A stretch of DNA of 64,000 nucleotides from Aphelidium insulamus (lineage: Eukaryota > Aphelidiomycota > Aphelidea > Aphelidiaceae): the NCBI GenBank assembly GCA_036784855.1, contig JAZDSV010000020.1, positions 1-64,000 on the forward strand, given 5' to 3'. Every line of letters starts with the position of its first letter. The stretch's first letter is position 1. A program made the position numbers and the translations under genes. Below are positions 19,158-31,400 of this stretch, piece after piece. The notes beneath the pieces are model-generated. The model saw only the letters and a program-made list of their open reading frames with translations. It was not told the DNA's origin and made no database searches.

Positions 19158-21319
19158 TTAGCACACGGGCACATTGACCGCCAGTCCGCCCAGCGATGTC
19201 TCCTTGTACTTGGCCTGCATATCCACGCCCGTCTGTCGCATAGTCTCAATTACCTGATCCAGACTGACACGGTGCACACCGTCCCCGTGCAGACTCAGCT
19301 GCGCGGCTGTGACGGCCTTGACGGCTCCCAGGGCGTTCCGCTCAATGCACGGGATCTGCACCAGGCCGCCGATCGGGTCGCACGTCAGGCCCAGATTGTG
19401 TTCCATGCCGATCTCAGCGGCGTTCTCAATCTGTGACGGTGTGCCGCCCATCACTGCCGCCAGACCCGCGGCGGCCATAGAACACGCCACGCCGACCTCT
19501 CCTGTGAAATGCGTTGGTCAAGTATCTTTCTGGCAATTGATTACAAATATAATATTACCTTGACAGCCAACTTCGGCGGCACTAATGCTGGAGCCACGCT
19601 TATACAGCATTCCAATAGCGGAGGCGGTGAGCAGGAATTCAATAATCTCGCTTGACTGCTGGTGCGGAGGCGACGTCGATATAAACTCCAAAAAGTATTT
19701 AAGCACTGCGGGAATAACTCCGGCAGCCCCATTGGTCGGCGCAGTGACGACGCGGCCTGTGTTGGAACTGTTAACGATAAATTACAAGACAAAGCAGTGC
19801 ACACGTACCACCAGCGGCATTCTCCTCGTTGACTGCGATGGCATACAGAGACAGCCAGTCGAGTGCGGCCAGGCGGCGGCGATAAGCAGTGAGAGATGAG
19901 GAGGGCAGCAGCTCCTGCACCGTGAGCTGTTCTCCGTGGTGGTGTTTTGCCGCCAGTGAGCTGCCTGACGATGAACTAACAGCGCCGCCACTGTACGCAT
20001 CCGTCATGGATGCCACCGGTCTGCCGGGGCTGAGTGATGGAGTTGGTAGAGGTGAGTCACCGCCCAGCATCGCCGACATCAGTTTGCGGTAGAGAACCGG
20101 AGCGCGGCGGCACACCCGCAGGTCCCCCGGCAGGTACTGCGCATCCGAGTGGATCCCGTTGAGTATGCTGCCGTTCATCACGGACCAGAGGCGCAGGGTG
20201 GCGCGCTTGATGTCGTCGGCGGAGCGCCACTGCAACTCATTCTTGAACACCACCTGCGCGATGGAGTAGTTGTTCTGCTCGCACACTTGTAGCAGATCGT
20301 GCGCCTTCGTGAACGGGAGTGCGGCCGTCACACTGTCTTGTTTCACGCGCAGAGTGGCTGCCACCGCGCTGGCGGTAGACGAGTTGTGGTGGCGGTGCTG
20401 GTTATCACTGGCGGCGGCAGTAGTAGATGTGGAATCTGCCACTGCTGCCACATCCTCCTTGTAGTAGACGTTGTCGCCGTGTGAGGCGCGCGTCTTGGCA
20501 TTCACCACGAAGCCGCCGCCGATGGAAAAATACTCGTTGGTGGCGAGCAGCGTGCCGTCGCCGTCAAACACCGAGAACCGCATGCCGTTCGGGTGCTGTG
20601 GCAGACGCTCGTGCATGTGGAACACCAGATCAGTGGACGGGTCAAACGCGATGGTGTGTCCGCGGGCGACATCGCTGGCCCCCACGCGCAGCTGTTTGCG
20701 CGCATATATGCTGTCCACACGCCCATCCATGGTATGAGTGTCCACCAGCTCCGGTGTGTCACCTTCCACACCCATCTACAACATTTTATCATTGACATAC
20801 ATTGCACACAACGTATGCAGACACACCAGCACAGCCTTGGGTGTTCCGTGACCAGCGCCAGTCAATGCCAGCGAGCCGTACAAGTCTATTCGCAACTTGG
20901 CCACCCTGTCCATGATGCCTGCACAGAATATTACCACCGATACCAACTAGTTTTCAGATAGCACATATGCATATCTTAGACTACATATATATATACGCAC
21001 CCAACTCCCGCACATCCTCCACGAATATCTTGGCGGCGCGCATGGGGCCCACGGTGTGCGACGAGGACGGCCCGATCCCAATACTGAACAGGTCAAAGGT
21101 GGACACGACGGCGTGCACCTGGCCACCGCCATCTTCACTTGCAGTGCCATCTGCATGCGGTTTTGCAGATTCGGAGTGGCCCAGCGGCCGTGCAATACGG
21201 CTGGATGCGCAGCATCGGCGCTGCATTGCACACGGACGCAATACGCATACTGGCAGTAGCGGAGGCCAGCAAGAAGGCGGCACGAAACGCAACTGACGCG
21301 TGGCAGCGCGTGAGAACAT
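19158..21319 (-). CDS. L-serine dehydratase, iron-sulfur single-chain (SdaA/TdcG type)
   Basis: Exons 21001..21319, 20827..20918, 19809..20775, 19559..19756, 19158..19501 (639 aa). After an Arg/Cys-rich presequence-like start comes [19 protein letters not shown], the beta-domain signature. The alpha domain has [17 protein letters not shown] and the cluster-binding cysteines in [26 protein letters not shown]. Bacterial enzymes of this family use a [4Fe-4S] cluster to convert L-serine to pyruvate and ammonia. The protein is longer than bacterial ones (about 455 aa) owing to the presequence and two low-complexity inserts (a Ser/Thr/His-rich one and a Ser/Pro-rich one) lying in the large third exon. 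Most fungi use PLP-dependent serine dehydratases, so this gene is unusual. The N-terminus suggests mitochondria, where a Fe-S cluster could be built. Confidence 0.93.
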
Positions 21320-21658
21320 TGCGGCACGCGAGCGGCATTGTCTGCCACCGTTCAGTATACTGAACCGATGATATGTTACACAAGAGATTTTGCTTTGGAA
21401 ATCATGAATGCTTACTCCACAGCGCTAGTGCTCAACGTGGTCGGTGGTATCGATAGTACGAGACGAAAATAAGTCCAGAGGTTAGCGTCCAAGTACGGCG
21501 AGGATGGAGGTGCTGCGTCAGACTTCAGCAAGCTTACTATCACGGCAATATAGGTTTATGTTATTAAAATAAACTTCACTTACGTTGTGGGATTCAATTT
21601 ATATTAATTGCATTGGAAATATAAGCCGTAGCTGACTTCAGCTTGGTGCGCACTATAA
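21320..21658. other. Intergenic region, no gene seen
   Basis: Upstream of the serine dehydratase start and downstream of the secreted protein gene's stop. AT-rich toward the right. No conserved element recognised. Confidence 0.4.
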
Positions 21659-22368
21659 TTACGCTGTCGACGCCACCTCAGTTGGAATTGTCACTTTCAG
21701 TCGATAGTACACCGTGTTCATCGTTGTTGCGCAGTCTGGTCCCCAAAACCAGTTGGGAATCGGTCCTTGTGGAACTTCCGGCCGGTTCAGAATTGGTCGT
21801 CCGGGTTGTGGATTTTGAGCGGGAGGCTCTCTGTTGCCACCGCGCACCATACCCGTCACTTCCGCCCAGTCGGGATACATCATACAATATTCAGACACAT
21901 CTCCCCAGGCGCTGTCATCAAAGTCTGGCGAGAACCAGTCGTCCGGAACTATTGCATCGTAATTTACTTTCCAGCCGGTATTCTCCTGGGTTGCAGCAAT
22001 TACTGCGCCCTTATAACTACGTGAAATTAATCATCATTAGCCTACTACTGGATGCGCGAAACAATGACGCACTGAATGTTGGCGATAAATCCTCCAACAG
22101 TACCCATGTCGGTAACTTTGAAGGCCAGCGACACCGTGTCACCAGGCTTGGCGTCAATGCTCAAATATTTCACTTCTTTCCAAGATAAATCGCCATCCCC
22201 TCGGTAGATTGTTCGACCTTTGAGTTCTCCGTTCACATATGCACTGTATATGTTGTCAGCAGTGAAAGAGACCTCAACTTGCGATGTTTTTGGCATTAAT
22301 GCTGCGCCCATCCCTCCGCCTGCCAGAGCCATCAGAGCCACACCAACAAAACTGGCAGTGAAATGCAT
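21659..22368 (-). CDS. Secreted beta-sandwich (galactose-binding-like) protein
   Basis: Exons 22073..22368 and 21659..22016 (217 aa). Signal peptide MHFTASFVGVALMALAGG. The mature part begins VEVSFTADNIYSAYVNGELKG, then KPGDTVSLAFKVTD, and after the intron WFSPDFDDSAWGDV and a closing YYRLKVTI strand. The pattern 'x-VNG ... GD-x-V-x-L-x-F' followed by 'DD-x-x-W' resembles jelly-roll sugar-binding domains of glycosidases and lectins; this is inference. Introns: one of 56 nt with GTGCGT donor. A TATATAAAG box lies 83-91 nt upstream. Could be a wall or host-surface binding protein. Confidence 0.7.
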
Positions 22369-22450
22369 AGTTGATTCTTCTTTCCGTGTTGAGAGTTGAG
22401 AACGGTTGATTGCCGTGAGTCTGCACCGCGTTATCGGTAGGGGAGGGGGC

Positions 22451-22459
22451 CTTTATATA
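22451..22459 (-). promoter_or_regulatory. TATA box of the secreted beta-sandwich gene
   Basis: TATATAAAG on the minus strand, 83-91 nt before the ATG at 22368. Confidence 0.55.
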
Positions 22460-22544
22460 GTTTGCCCGATGAAACACAGTGTTACACCGTATTGCGCAGT
22501 GAAACGCGACTGCGTTACACAGGGCGTTTCAGCGGCGTTTCATA

Positions 22545-22926
22545 CTGATACCACCTTGTTACACAGGCCTTCGTGCAACATCAAGCCTACCAACACTACG
22601 GTCACGATATAACAAAATATCTGATACAACCTTGTTACACAGGCCTTCGTGCAACATCAAGCCTACCAACACTACGGTCACGATATAACAAAATATCTGA
22701 TACAACCTTGTTACACAGGCCTTCGTGCAACATCAAGCCTACCAACACTACGGTCGCGATATAACAAAATATCTGATACAACCTTGTTACACAGGCCTTC
22801 ATGATCAGCCATCAAGCCTACCAACACTACGGTCACGATATAACAAAATATCTGATACAACCTTGTTACACAGGCCTTCGTGCCACATCAAGCCTACCAA
22901 CACTACGGTCACGATATAACAAAATA
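22545..22926. repeat. 76-bp minisatellite, five units
   Basis: Units begin at about 22545, 22621, 22697, 22773 and 22852. Four are 76 bp and nearly identical; the fourth has a 3-bp-longer variant segment (CATGATCAGCC for CGTGCAACA). Each unit contains TTGTTACACAGGCCTTC and ATATAACAAAATAT. It lies upstream of the secreted beta-sandwich gene. The rest of the 22369-23314 gap shows no gene. Confidence 0.95.
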
Positions 22927-23287
22927 TGATGATGAGGTATTTATACACATCTGATAATGATGCTGTTGTTCAATCAGCATGTACTCTATATACATCATAT
23001 CTTGATGTCAACCGAATCGAATAGGGCAGTACATTCAGCTGATTATGGTTTCTGTTTAGAAGTGGAAGGTACATAGTACGCACCACACCGCTATAAGCAC
23101 GTTACCTATTACGCTTTGATGGACGCTAGAATAGATGATATTAGTGAGCTCCATATAAACACGAAAAATATGAGTGTCTCCACTGCAGTGTGTACGGCCA
23201 TTGGGAAATGACAGTCAATGCCGTTATATGCCGTTTGCACAATCGCATAATAAACAGTTTGTGGAATTTAGTGGAGTTTCAAACACG

Positions 23288-23311
23288 TGTGTGTGTGTGT
23301 GTGTGTGTGTG
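23288..23311 (+). repeat. (GT)n microsatellite directly before the acyl-CoA dehydrogenase ATG
   Basis: About 12 GT repeats end 3 nt before the ATG at 23315. Confidence 0.85.
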
Positions 23312-23314
23312 AAA

Positions 23315-25463
23315 ATGAGCAAAACGTTCACGGTGCAACAAGTGCAGGAGCACAACAGGCAAGTCCCTTGCGGCAGATGGTCATAGTGTACATACATATT
23401 GTGGCTGACGTCGTGCCTGGCAGCGAGTCCGACTGCTGGATCATCATCCACGGCAAGGTGTATGATGTCACCGGCTTCCTCAAGGACCACCCGGGTGGCA
23501 AAAAGGTTGGTGAGCCTGGCCATTCTCAGATGGCCATTGTTGGTGGCCATTTGTTTATTCCGCCTGCAGCCCATACTGAAGGTGGCTGGTGGCGATGCGT
23601 CCAAGCAGTTTGACGCGTTCCACAATGCAAGCATCTTGGAAAAGTTTGGACCGGCGCTGCACATTGGCGATGTCGGTGCGTATATATGTTATATGGAGAT
23701 GTATATATATTATACAACTATGTTATTAAATTGTGTGCAGGCGCCGCGGTGGAGAGCAGGCGCGAGACTGGCGCTTCAGACAGTCTGTTTGGCGATCTGG
23801 TTCCGTACGGCGATCCGTACTGGTACGCCGACATGAGCTCGGTATGTGCACATATGTTCTCTCCTACCTTTTATATAATCATTGTAGCCATACTATAACG
23901 ACACGCACCGTCATGTGCGAAAGGTGATGCGCGACTTTGTGGAAAAGGAAATCATGCCTTACTGCCATGAATGGGATGAGGCCAAACAGGTGCCCATGGC
24001 ATTGTACATCAAGTGCGCACAGGCGGGCATTCTGGCCGCCATTGTCGGCAAGGGTCACGTCAAGGAGTACACTGGCCCGGTGCTGGGTGGCTTGAAACCC
24101 GACCAGTTGGACAACTTTCACGAGTTTATCGTCTGCGATGAGCTGTCTCGCTGCGGCAGCGGTGGTGTACTCTGGGGTCTCATTGGTGGTATGCTGCGGT
24201 TTTATTAACACTTTTTGTTGTTTTGACACCATTCAGGCCTGGGCATTGGCTTACCGCCCATTATTCTGTTTGGCTCGCAGTTTCTGCGCGACAAGGTGGT
24301 GCCCGAGTGTCTGAACGGCACAAAGACCATTTGTCTTGCCATCACAGGTACATTGCTCTGCCATGGCCCATTATTAGTGTATACATCTACATTATAGAGC
24401 CCTCTGCCGGATCTGATGTGGCCAACATTCAAACAGAAGCAAGAGAGTCTGCAGATGGCCAGCATTACGTGCTGAATGGTGAAAAGAAATGGTAATTATT
24501 CCATTGTTATGCACTCTCTAAAGTGATTAGGATCACGAATGGCTCGTGGGCGACGTACTTTACGGTGGCGGCACGTACTGGCGAGGCTGGCATGGGCGGG
24601 GTGTCACTTCTGCTTGTGGACCGCAGTATGGCTGGTGTGAGCACTCGTCGCATGAACTGTTCGGGTGTCTGGTCCAGCGGCACCGCGTACATCACATTCG
24701 AGGATGTGCAAGTGCCAAAGACTCACTTGATCGGCAAGGAGAACAGTGGATTCAAGTACATCATGTTCAACTTTAACCACGAGCGGTATGTTGAATATGT
24801 CTATTTGTATGTATGTTCTTTGAAACACAATGTTCAATGTCAGAATGGGAATCGCTATTCAGGCCACACGCTTTGCCCGTGTGTGCTACGAAGAAGCGCT
24901 CAAGTATGCGCACAAGCGTAAAACATTTGGCAAGCGCCTGGTGGACCACCCTGTGATCCGTAACAAGCTGGCCCATATGGCGCGCCAGATTGAGGCGACG
25001 CACGCCTGGATGGAGTCGCTCATTCACCAGACTGTCATCATGCCCGCCGACCAGCAAATGTTGCGACTGGGCGGTATTCTGCGTATTATTTAGCTTGTTG
25101 ATAGATTTTCACTTTCCAGGACCGATTGCATTGTTGAAGGCGCAGTCCACGCAGACTTTCGAGTTTTGCGCCCGTGAAGCTGCTCAGATCTTTGGTGGGT
25201 TGTCATACACCCGCGGCGGCCAAGGCGAAAAGGTGGAGCGACTGTACCGTGAAGTGCGTGCCTACGCCATCCCCGGTGGCTCCGAGGTATATATTTATTT
25301 ATATATTTGCGCATGTTTTCTGTCCACTTGACCCTTTTGCAGGAAATCATGTTGGACTTGGGAATGCGTCAGGTATCACTTTTGCTGTGTGTCAAGTACA
25401 CATATTGACTAACCGTGTATACAGTCGATCAAGGTATCGCAAATGATGGGCTGCAAGTTGTAG
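23315..25463 (+). CDS. Acyl-CoA dehydrogenase with N-terminal cytochrome b5 domain
   Basis: Twelve exons: 23315..23358, 23424..23505, 23570..23675, 23741..23841, 23888..24188, 24237..24347, 24398..24491, 24531..24785, 24844..25073, 25120..25286, 25343..25372, 25425..25463 (519 aa). Residues 1-80 form a cytochrome b5 domain with the heme ligands in HPGG (about His37) and FHNA (about His60). The rest is an FAD acyl-CoA dehydrogenase: [53 protein letters not shown] and [16 protein letters not shown]. The likely catalytic Glu is in [14 protein letters not shown], as in long-chain and isovaleryl enzymes. Fusion to b5 is a known fungal arrangement. Substrate unknown. Intron 1 (23359..23423) needs a GC donor. 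Confidence 0.92.
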
Positions 25464-25566
25464 TGATAGTATGGCTCCTATATCTACTTGTCCTGCAGTC
25501 AAGAAAAGATCTTTACCACAGACACTGATTAAAATTTTCCTATGCATGTATTTGCGCTTGCTAGAG

Positions 25567-27789
25567 CTATGACACAGACGGCAAGGACCAGTCTAGCAGT
25601 CGCTGCTCCATTATTGAGTGCTGGGCCGTCTTGATCTCTTGGTCGGGGGGACACCGCGCAGGGTCGGCGAATTGCAACACTGTTTCCAGGGCCGTGATCT
25701 GCTCCGACGCCATGTCGGCATTAACTGTGCGGATATACTCTGCGAATTGCGGCCACTGTTTGCTGTGGCCCGTGAGCAGTTTGCTCGCCACCAGTTCAGT
25801 GATGTCGCGGGCGTTTCCATGAGCGTATGGCGACACATTCACGTGGTTGTAGCGTGCATTTATGCGCACCAAATGCTCCACAATGTGCCAGTCCAACTTG
25901 TCGGTGAAGCCGCTGCACACCACAAATCTAAACAATGTCATTAATGATTGTTAGTTGCTAGTATGCATTCACCTGCCTTTCGGGACACTCGCGGTCACTG
26001 CAGTCGGACCTGACAATGCTTATTCGCTGGAACCAGCAGTGTAGCAGGAAAATGAGTCCAACAGTGAACGCCGTATGTGTCTCAAACACCTTGACTACAA
26101 ACCATCCACCTGTCATACGTTATTAGATTTATGTGAACGTATAATATGGATAACATCGCATACCAGAGCGCAGAACCATGCTCATGGTTATCACTTCACA
26201 GAGCAGCAGACGCTTCAGTTGTAACTCTGCTACGGCCTCCCCGTTTACTAGTATCCTCCGGTCGCCGTCACCATCGGCCACCACCAGATGCACGCCCTGC
26301 GTACACTCGAGCGTCTCTCGGGCAAACGCAATCATATTAGGACACTTTGTCAGATCGCCCGACATGTCGGCGCCAACAATGCTGATCAGCCGGGACTCCC
26401 GGTCGGCAATGTCGGCCGAAAACTTTTCCGGATTTGGGCGCTCCGATGCTGTCAGTGTGATGGCTAGCCCTAATGACAGCTCAAGGCCATCCCGCCCTCT
26501 CCGCCACAGCAAATACTCTGCACAGTATAACAGATTAAAATATTGTATAGTAACGTACCGCTGAAACCTCCGGCACCGGCGCACAGGTCTGCAAAGTACA
26601 TCTTCTCCGCGGGCCACAGCTTGGTGAACTGGAACCGGGCGTCTAGACTGGCCAGCACCAGCGCGCCGCGGTGAGTGAAATGATAGGAGCAAGCGCGCAG
26701 AAACATGTACGGATTCGCGGCCTTGACTGCCTGTTTGAACAGTTCTCGCGGCATAGCATTTAGCTTGCGCTACTCTGTTAAGAACGGGTTCATATATACT
26801 ACACCGAAAACGCTCACTTTTAACTCGGCAACGGTGCTAACAAGCTTCTTGTCGACAAAGGCGGAAGACTCCGAGTTCTATACGTCGATACCAATATAGT
26901 ATTGTAAGATTCGTAGCAGCACAACGCTACCGTGGATAAAGTACCAGCGAGATGCGCTGGTGGCAGATATGCATGCTTCTCGCTGCTGGTAAGCCATCTG
27001 ACCTTGCACGGTTGTTTCGAGACCAGAGCTGACTTGTACGGCGGACATGCTGCCTGCCAAGGCAACAAGTGTGCATGTTCATCCAGCCGAGACCATGAAG
27101 GTTCATCGCCGCTGCGCGCACCAGTCGGCGACGGGGAAAAGCTTCGGTCGCGCGGTGAGTCCACACGTAAGCGGCCCTCATCAGCATGGTGGTGGTCATC
27201 GTCGCGGCGGGGCCGTTTAGAACGGTAGTCAGGCGGGTCTCTAGAACCTCTATCTCGCGAACTCGGACGATGACCCCTATCGTCGCGAGATGGTGGCGGC
27301 GGCGGCGGGGATAGAATATGACGTGGAGGAGGCGGATGCCGGCCAGGAACGTAGCTCCGGCTGCGACTCCGACTCCGGCTCCGACTGCTTAGTCGTCTCT
27401 CCCGGTCACGGCTTGATGGTCGGCGTGGCGGCGGCGACCGTGACCTCTTGTCGGCACGACCGTCGCGTCTCCCTGTCCAGCTGCCTTCACGTCTGGCATC
27501 ACCGCCATCCCACCGACCACGCTCGTCACGGTCACGGTGGTCGTGCCGTGAGTACGGCTGCCATTCTTGGCGCGGTGGGCGTAATGCCGGCTCAGCGCTG
27601 CCGTCGCGGCCATTCTGTCGTCGAGGGCCTTGCCTGCTCGGCGGGAGGTACAAGGGTTTGTACGGCGACACTAGAGGCGTGTCACGGTAGTCTGGGTCAT
27701 CATCTACGCGTGCCCAGACATTAGCCGCGCATACTGGGCGGAGCCCGAACCTGTATATGGTGCGCCCATTGATTGTGTAGGATTCAACA
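25567..27789 (-). CDS. Cap-specific mRNA 2'-O-methyltransferase (CMTR1/MTr1-like), start not found
   Basis: Exons 26931..27789 (5' limit uncertain), 26818..26877, 26559..26769, 26164..26517, 25977..26109, 25567..25927. The N-terminal part is Arg/Asp/Ser/Pro-rich (RS-like). The catalytic part matches CMTR1: AANPYMFLRAC, FADLCAGAGGFSEYLLWR (SAM site), an acidic VVADGDG, LKRLLLCEVITMSMVLRSGG, then WFVVKVFETHT and SDRECPERFVVCSGF. These supply the K-D-K-E-type 2'-O-methyltransferase residues. The enzyme would methylate the first transcribed nucleotide (cap1) in the nucleus. Budding yeast lacks cap1. The intron 25928..25976 needs a GC donor. No Met occurs in the first large frame; an acceptor at 27790 suggests a missing 5' exon. 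Confidence 0.9.
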
Positions 27790-27856
27790 CTGCAATACAA
27801 ACACGTGTTTTTTTATGTTTCAGAGTTTTATTAATTAATTTTGAATCGTCATCATA

Positions 27857-28177
27857 CTAGTCAAAGGCCGGGGTCCACTCCACAGCCACCATCAGCTTGG
27901 AAGAGCCAAAAGTGCCGTGATATAGGCGAACATCGAGATAGTAGGCAGTAACACAGGAATCAGAAAGCATAGTATGAGCTCCAATCTCGTCGGGTAAAAA
28001 ACAGCTCGCACTGTTTGGTTTTTGTTGAATAAGCCCGGCATTCCCATCCTTGTGAGATAAGTCCGCATTGAGAAATTTTGGGATTGCTCCCAGGTGAACG
28101 TTCGCTACTCTTTCATTTCCTTGTGTTGACGGAGAATAGTGAGTGAAAGCTGCAATCAGCAGTGATAGCAGGAGCAT
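27857..28177 (-). CDS. Small secreted protein (106 aa)
   Basis: The ATG at 28177 opens a signal peptide (MLLLSLLIAAFTHYSPS). The mature part has two cysteines and ends VRLYHGTFGSSKL..EWTPAFD. No family recognised. The stop TAG overlaps a perfect-looking GTATGA donor, so the frame could also be spliced to the acceptor at 27790 of the cap methyltransferase; see findings. Confidence 0.55.
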   Translation of the reverse strand: MLLLSLLIAAFTHYSPSTQGNERVANVHLGAIPKFLNADLSHKDGNAGLIQQKPNSASCFLPDEIGAHTMLSDSCVTAYYLDVRLYHGTFGSSKLMVAVEWTPAFD

Positions 28178-28471
28178 TGCAGTGGTGAAAAAAAGGCATT
28201 GAATCGAGTTGAACAAGCAGGTATTGACTCACAAGCCCACTGGCCGCTTGTGGCCGGACTGTTTCCCTGCTAGGTGCTGAGGTGGCTGCAGGGCCAGCGG
28301 GCCCTGGTGTCGAGCGTTGCTTCAGGGGTTGCTGTATCGTTTTGTTGTAAGTTGCTTTTGTTTAGATTTTGTCAACACGTGTCGTTTATCATACACATGA
28401 CACAGCTACAGACCTACAAACAAAGTACAAATCTATATGTATGCATTGAGCAAAAAGTGTCATAATAGCGT

Positions 28472-31400
28472 TTATAAAGACCTTCGCCCACCGCCGTCGC
28501 CATCCAGAGAGAGCCTGCTAATTTCGGCGGCAAAGTTCTTTTGGAAAACTGTATATAAGTAAGTATAAAAGTTGTTATCATTCGTTACTATCCCTGCCTG
28601 CACTTACATTGAACAAGCTGTGCGTGGAGAGGCTGCATTTCTGGTGGCGCGACCAAACCATGAAGCGTCACGCATCTGTTCAAAATTGCCACCTAGCAGC
28701 AACCAGTTAGTAAAGCGTATGCAAGCAGAGTCTAAACCAAACTTGCCTGATCATCAATGGCCTGCCGCAACTGCTGCACAAAATGCTGATGAGCCGGATT
28801 ATGGTGCAGATAGTCGGCCGATTCCAGAAAGGCATTCTTGTACATTGGTATGCCGCCGTTCACCGGTGCGTCCACTGCCCCATTAAGGCTCATTGTGAGC
28901 GGATTGCAATTGATGGGCTGCGGTGGCGCTGCAGCTGCGTGCTGACTGCTGAATCCCGCAAACGAGAGCCGGCTATGCGATCGAGCGGTCTGCTGCGGGT
29001 CCGTGCTAAATTGTGCGTACGGCATGAAGCGCCGTTCCAGCAGTTCCAACTCGGTGTTTTTCGCCTCAATCGCGCGAATAGCATTCTCAATCGGTGACAC
29101 TTCGCGGCGCTCGCATCGAATGACTTCAGACCGGCGAAGGAAATGAGGAAAGTTGTACTCGGTCGTGATGACAAACTCTTCAGTCCACAAGTGCAGAAAC
29201 TCATTACTATCGCCGCCCTTGGCAGTATGTTTACGGAACGGCCTGGCAAGTACAAAAGTGTTGGTATCGTTGTTGTCATACCACGCGGTCAACTTATCCG
29301 GCGCGGCGTTGCGATTGCGGCGTTCATACAGCTCGGGGAACCGAGTGCGATCAGCTTCTGGCTTAACAGTTGCAATCTGCAAGTACCGCTGATCGCCGGT
29401 TGCGGCGAGCGATGACTCATCAGGCGGCCATTGGCTGCTGGCAAGTACTTTGGCGCCTGGGTACTTGGCCAGCAGTCGTTCGGTGAAATCACCCAGCTTT
29501 TCCCACTGCAGTCCGCGGTAGATGTAGTCCTTGCCGTGAAGTAGTGAGGAGCTGATGCTTCCGGCTTCTCGCCAACCGTTGCCAACAAACGCCACTCGGT
29601 AGTATGAGGGGAAGAAACGCTCGGTGATGGGCAGGCGCGCAGTCAGACTGGCCAAAACAAGATGAAGCCGAGACAATTTGTCATAGTCAAACAGGGTCCG
29701 CGTATACTGAGTCGCCAATTGTTCCGCCAACTCAATTGCATGCTCAAAGTGCAGCGACGCTGAGAATATGGCAATCACAACTAGGTACAGCAGCTCCTTG
29801 CGCTCAAATTGAGATTGTCTCGTACGCAGCAGTCGCACACTATCAGCGCTCAGCAGTCCAAACAGACCTGAGGCTCCCTGACTCAAGTGCATAGTGTTGT
29901 TATTACCACCGCTAATGGTGCTCGTAGGTCGTGGTGGTTTTGCAGCCCCGCTATTGGTGAGAGACTGTGGGTCCGAAATTGCGCCATTGGCAAACTCTGC
30001 TCGGACAATGAAGTCGTGCAACTCTTCCAGTGACACCTCTTCATCCATTGGTTCCACCGCGGACTGCCTATCCCATTCGAGCACCTCGGCATGCAGTTTA
30101 AGCGCCCAGCCAGCCTCGGCAAAGTCGCCGCACTCGATCTGCATGTTGGCCAGCTGGTGAATGTACTTGATATAGATAGCCGTGCGATCCAACAGGGCAG
30201 TAAAATGCAGCAGGTGACTGAGAAGCAGAGCAAAATCGTCGCTCTTTGATGCCGCGGCTTCCTCTAGCGTGCTTCCACTGCCAAAACAGCGTACAGAAAA
30301 AGCAAGTGAGAGGAACTTGTTCAACGCTTGCATGAACGGAGTCGAGTTTTTACTGTCAATCGAGCTATTGTCATTGTTTGCATTTGATAAATGATTACGC
30401 AACTGGCGCACCAGCCATTGGTGATAGTCGCGGTCACCCTGACCTTCAGTGACAATGAAGCGGTCCAGTTTGTCAATGCATTCCACTTCGACACGCGTCA
30501 AATCCTTGGCAGAGCTGACCAGTGTGCTGCCACCAATAGATCCACGAGGATTTGACGTTGGCTGCTGCTTCCTGTTGGATCCGTCCAGTAGGATCATGGC
30601 AGCAAGAATTTTGACAGCGCTTTCGCGCAACTCGTCGCATCCAATGCACAGTGTCAGCTGCACCATTGGCCCGACAAACTGTGGCGAAAATAAATGATGG
30701 CTTCCGTCCAGCACCTGCCATATAGTATTGATCAGTACGGCTGCATGAGGGCGAAGGTCACTGCTGCTAGATTCCGCGACTCTCTTCATTAACAATACGA
30801 CAGCGTCTACTAGTCGGCACCATAACCGGGGATCCACTATAACATCATTGGAGGTAATCTTGCGCCGCATTGCCTCAAAGGAGGCAACAAGCAGCTTAAA
30901 GTGTGCAGAATGTCTTGCCGAAATCAATTTAACGCTGATCTTGTCGGGAGCTCCATTAAGCCATCCTCCGCCCAAATCAAACATAGCATCCACCAAGTCG
31001 TCGTTAGCACTCAACAGCGAAACAAGTTCCTTATCGGTGGCCAGGTCAACTAGTTCCACAATGCAGATGGTCAGTTCGAGCCGCACAGTGTCACCGACAC
31101 CATTGGATAAATCTGCACACTCCAAACAGCGCAGATACGCGTTTATGGCGGTGGTGAAGTAGGTAAACGCCTCGGGAAACATTACAGTTAACTTGACATC
31201 TGATGGTGCCGCCACGTCAGCACGGACAATCTCGGCGGTCTCCAGTGCGAGTTTCAGCGCTTGGCTTTGCAAATCCACCACAGCAGCGGTGTCAGCGCCT
31301 AGCACACTTTCAGCCAGTGAAAAGCTGCTGGCGGCCAACATGGATCGACTTTTCATATTACTGGCAACTTTGCAGGCTATAACGCTTGAACACAAAGCCA

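Noticed and set aside
22545-22926. CRISPR-like array
   Set aside because: Tandem 76-bp units have no unique spacers and the genome is eukaryotic; it is a minisatellite.
28274-28465. 63-codon plus-strand frame
   Set aside because: No features; lies in the upstream region of the small secreted gene and the DOCK 3' end.
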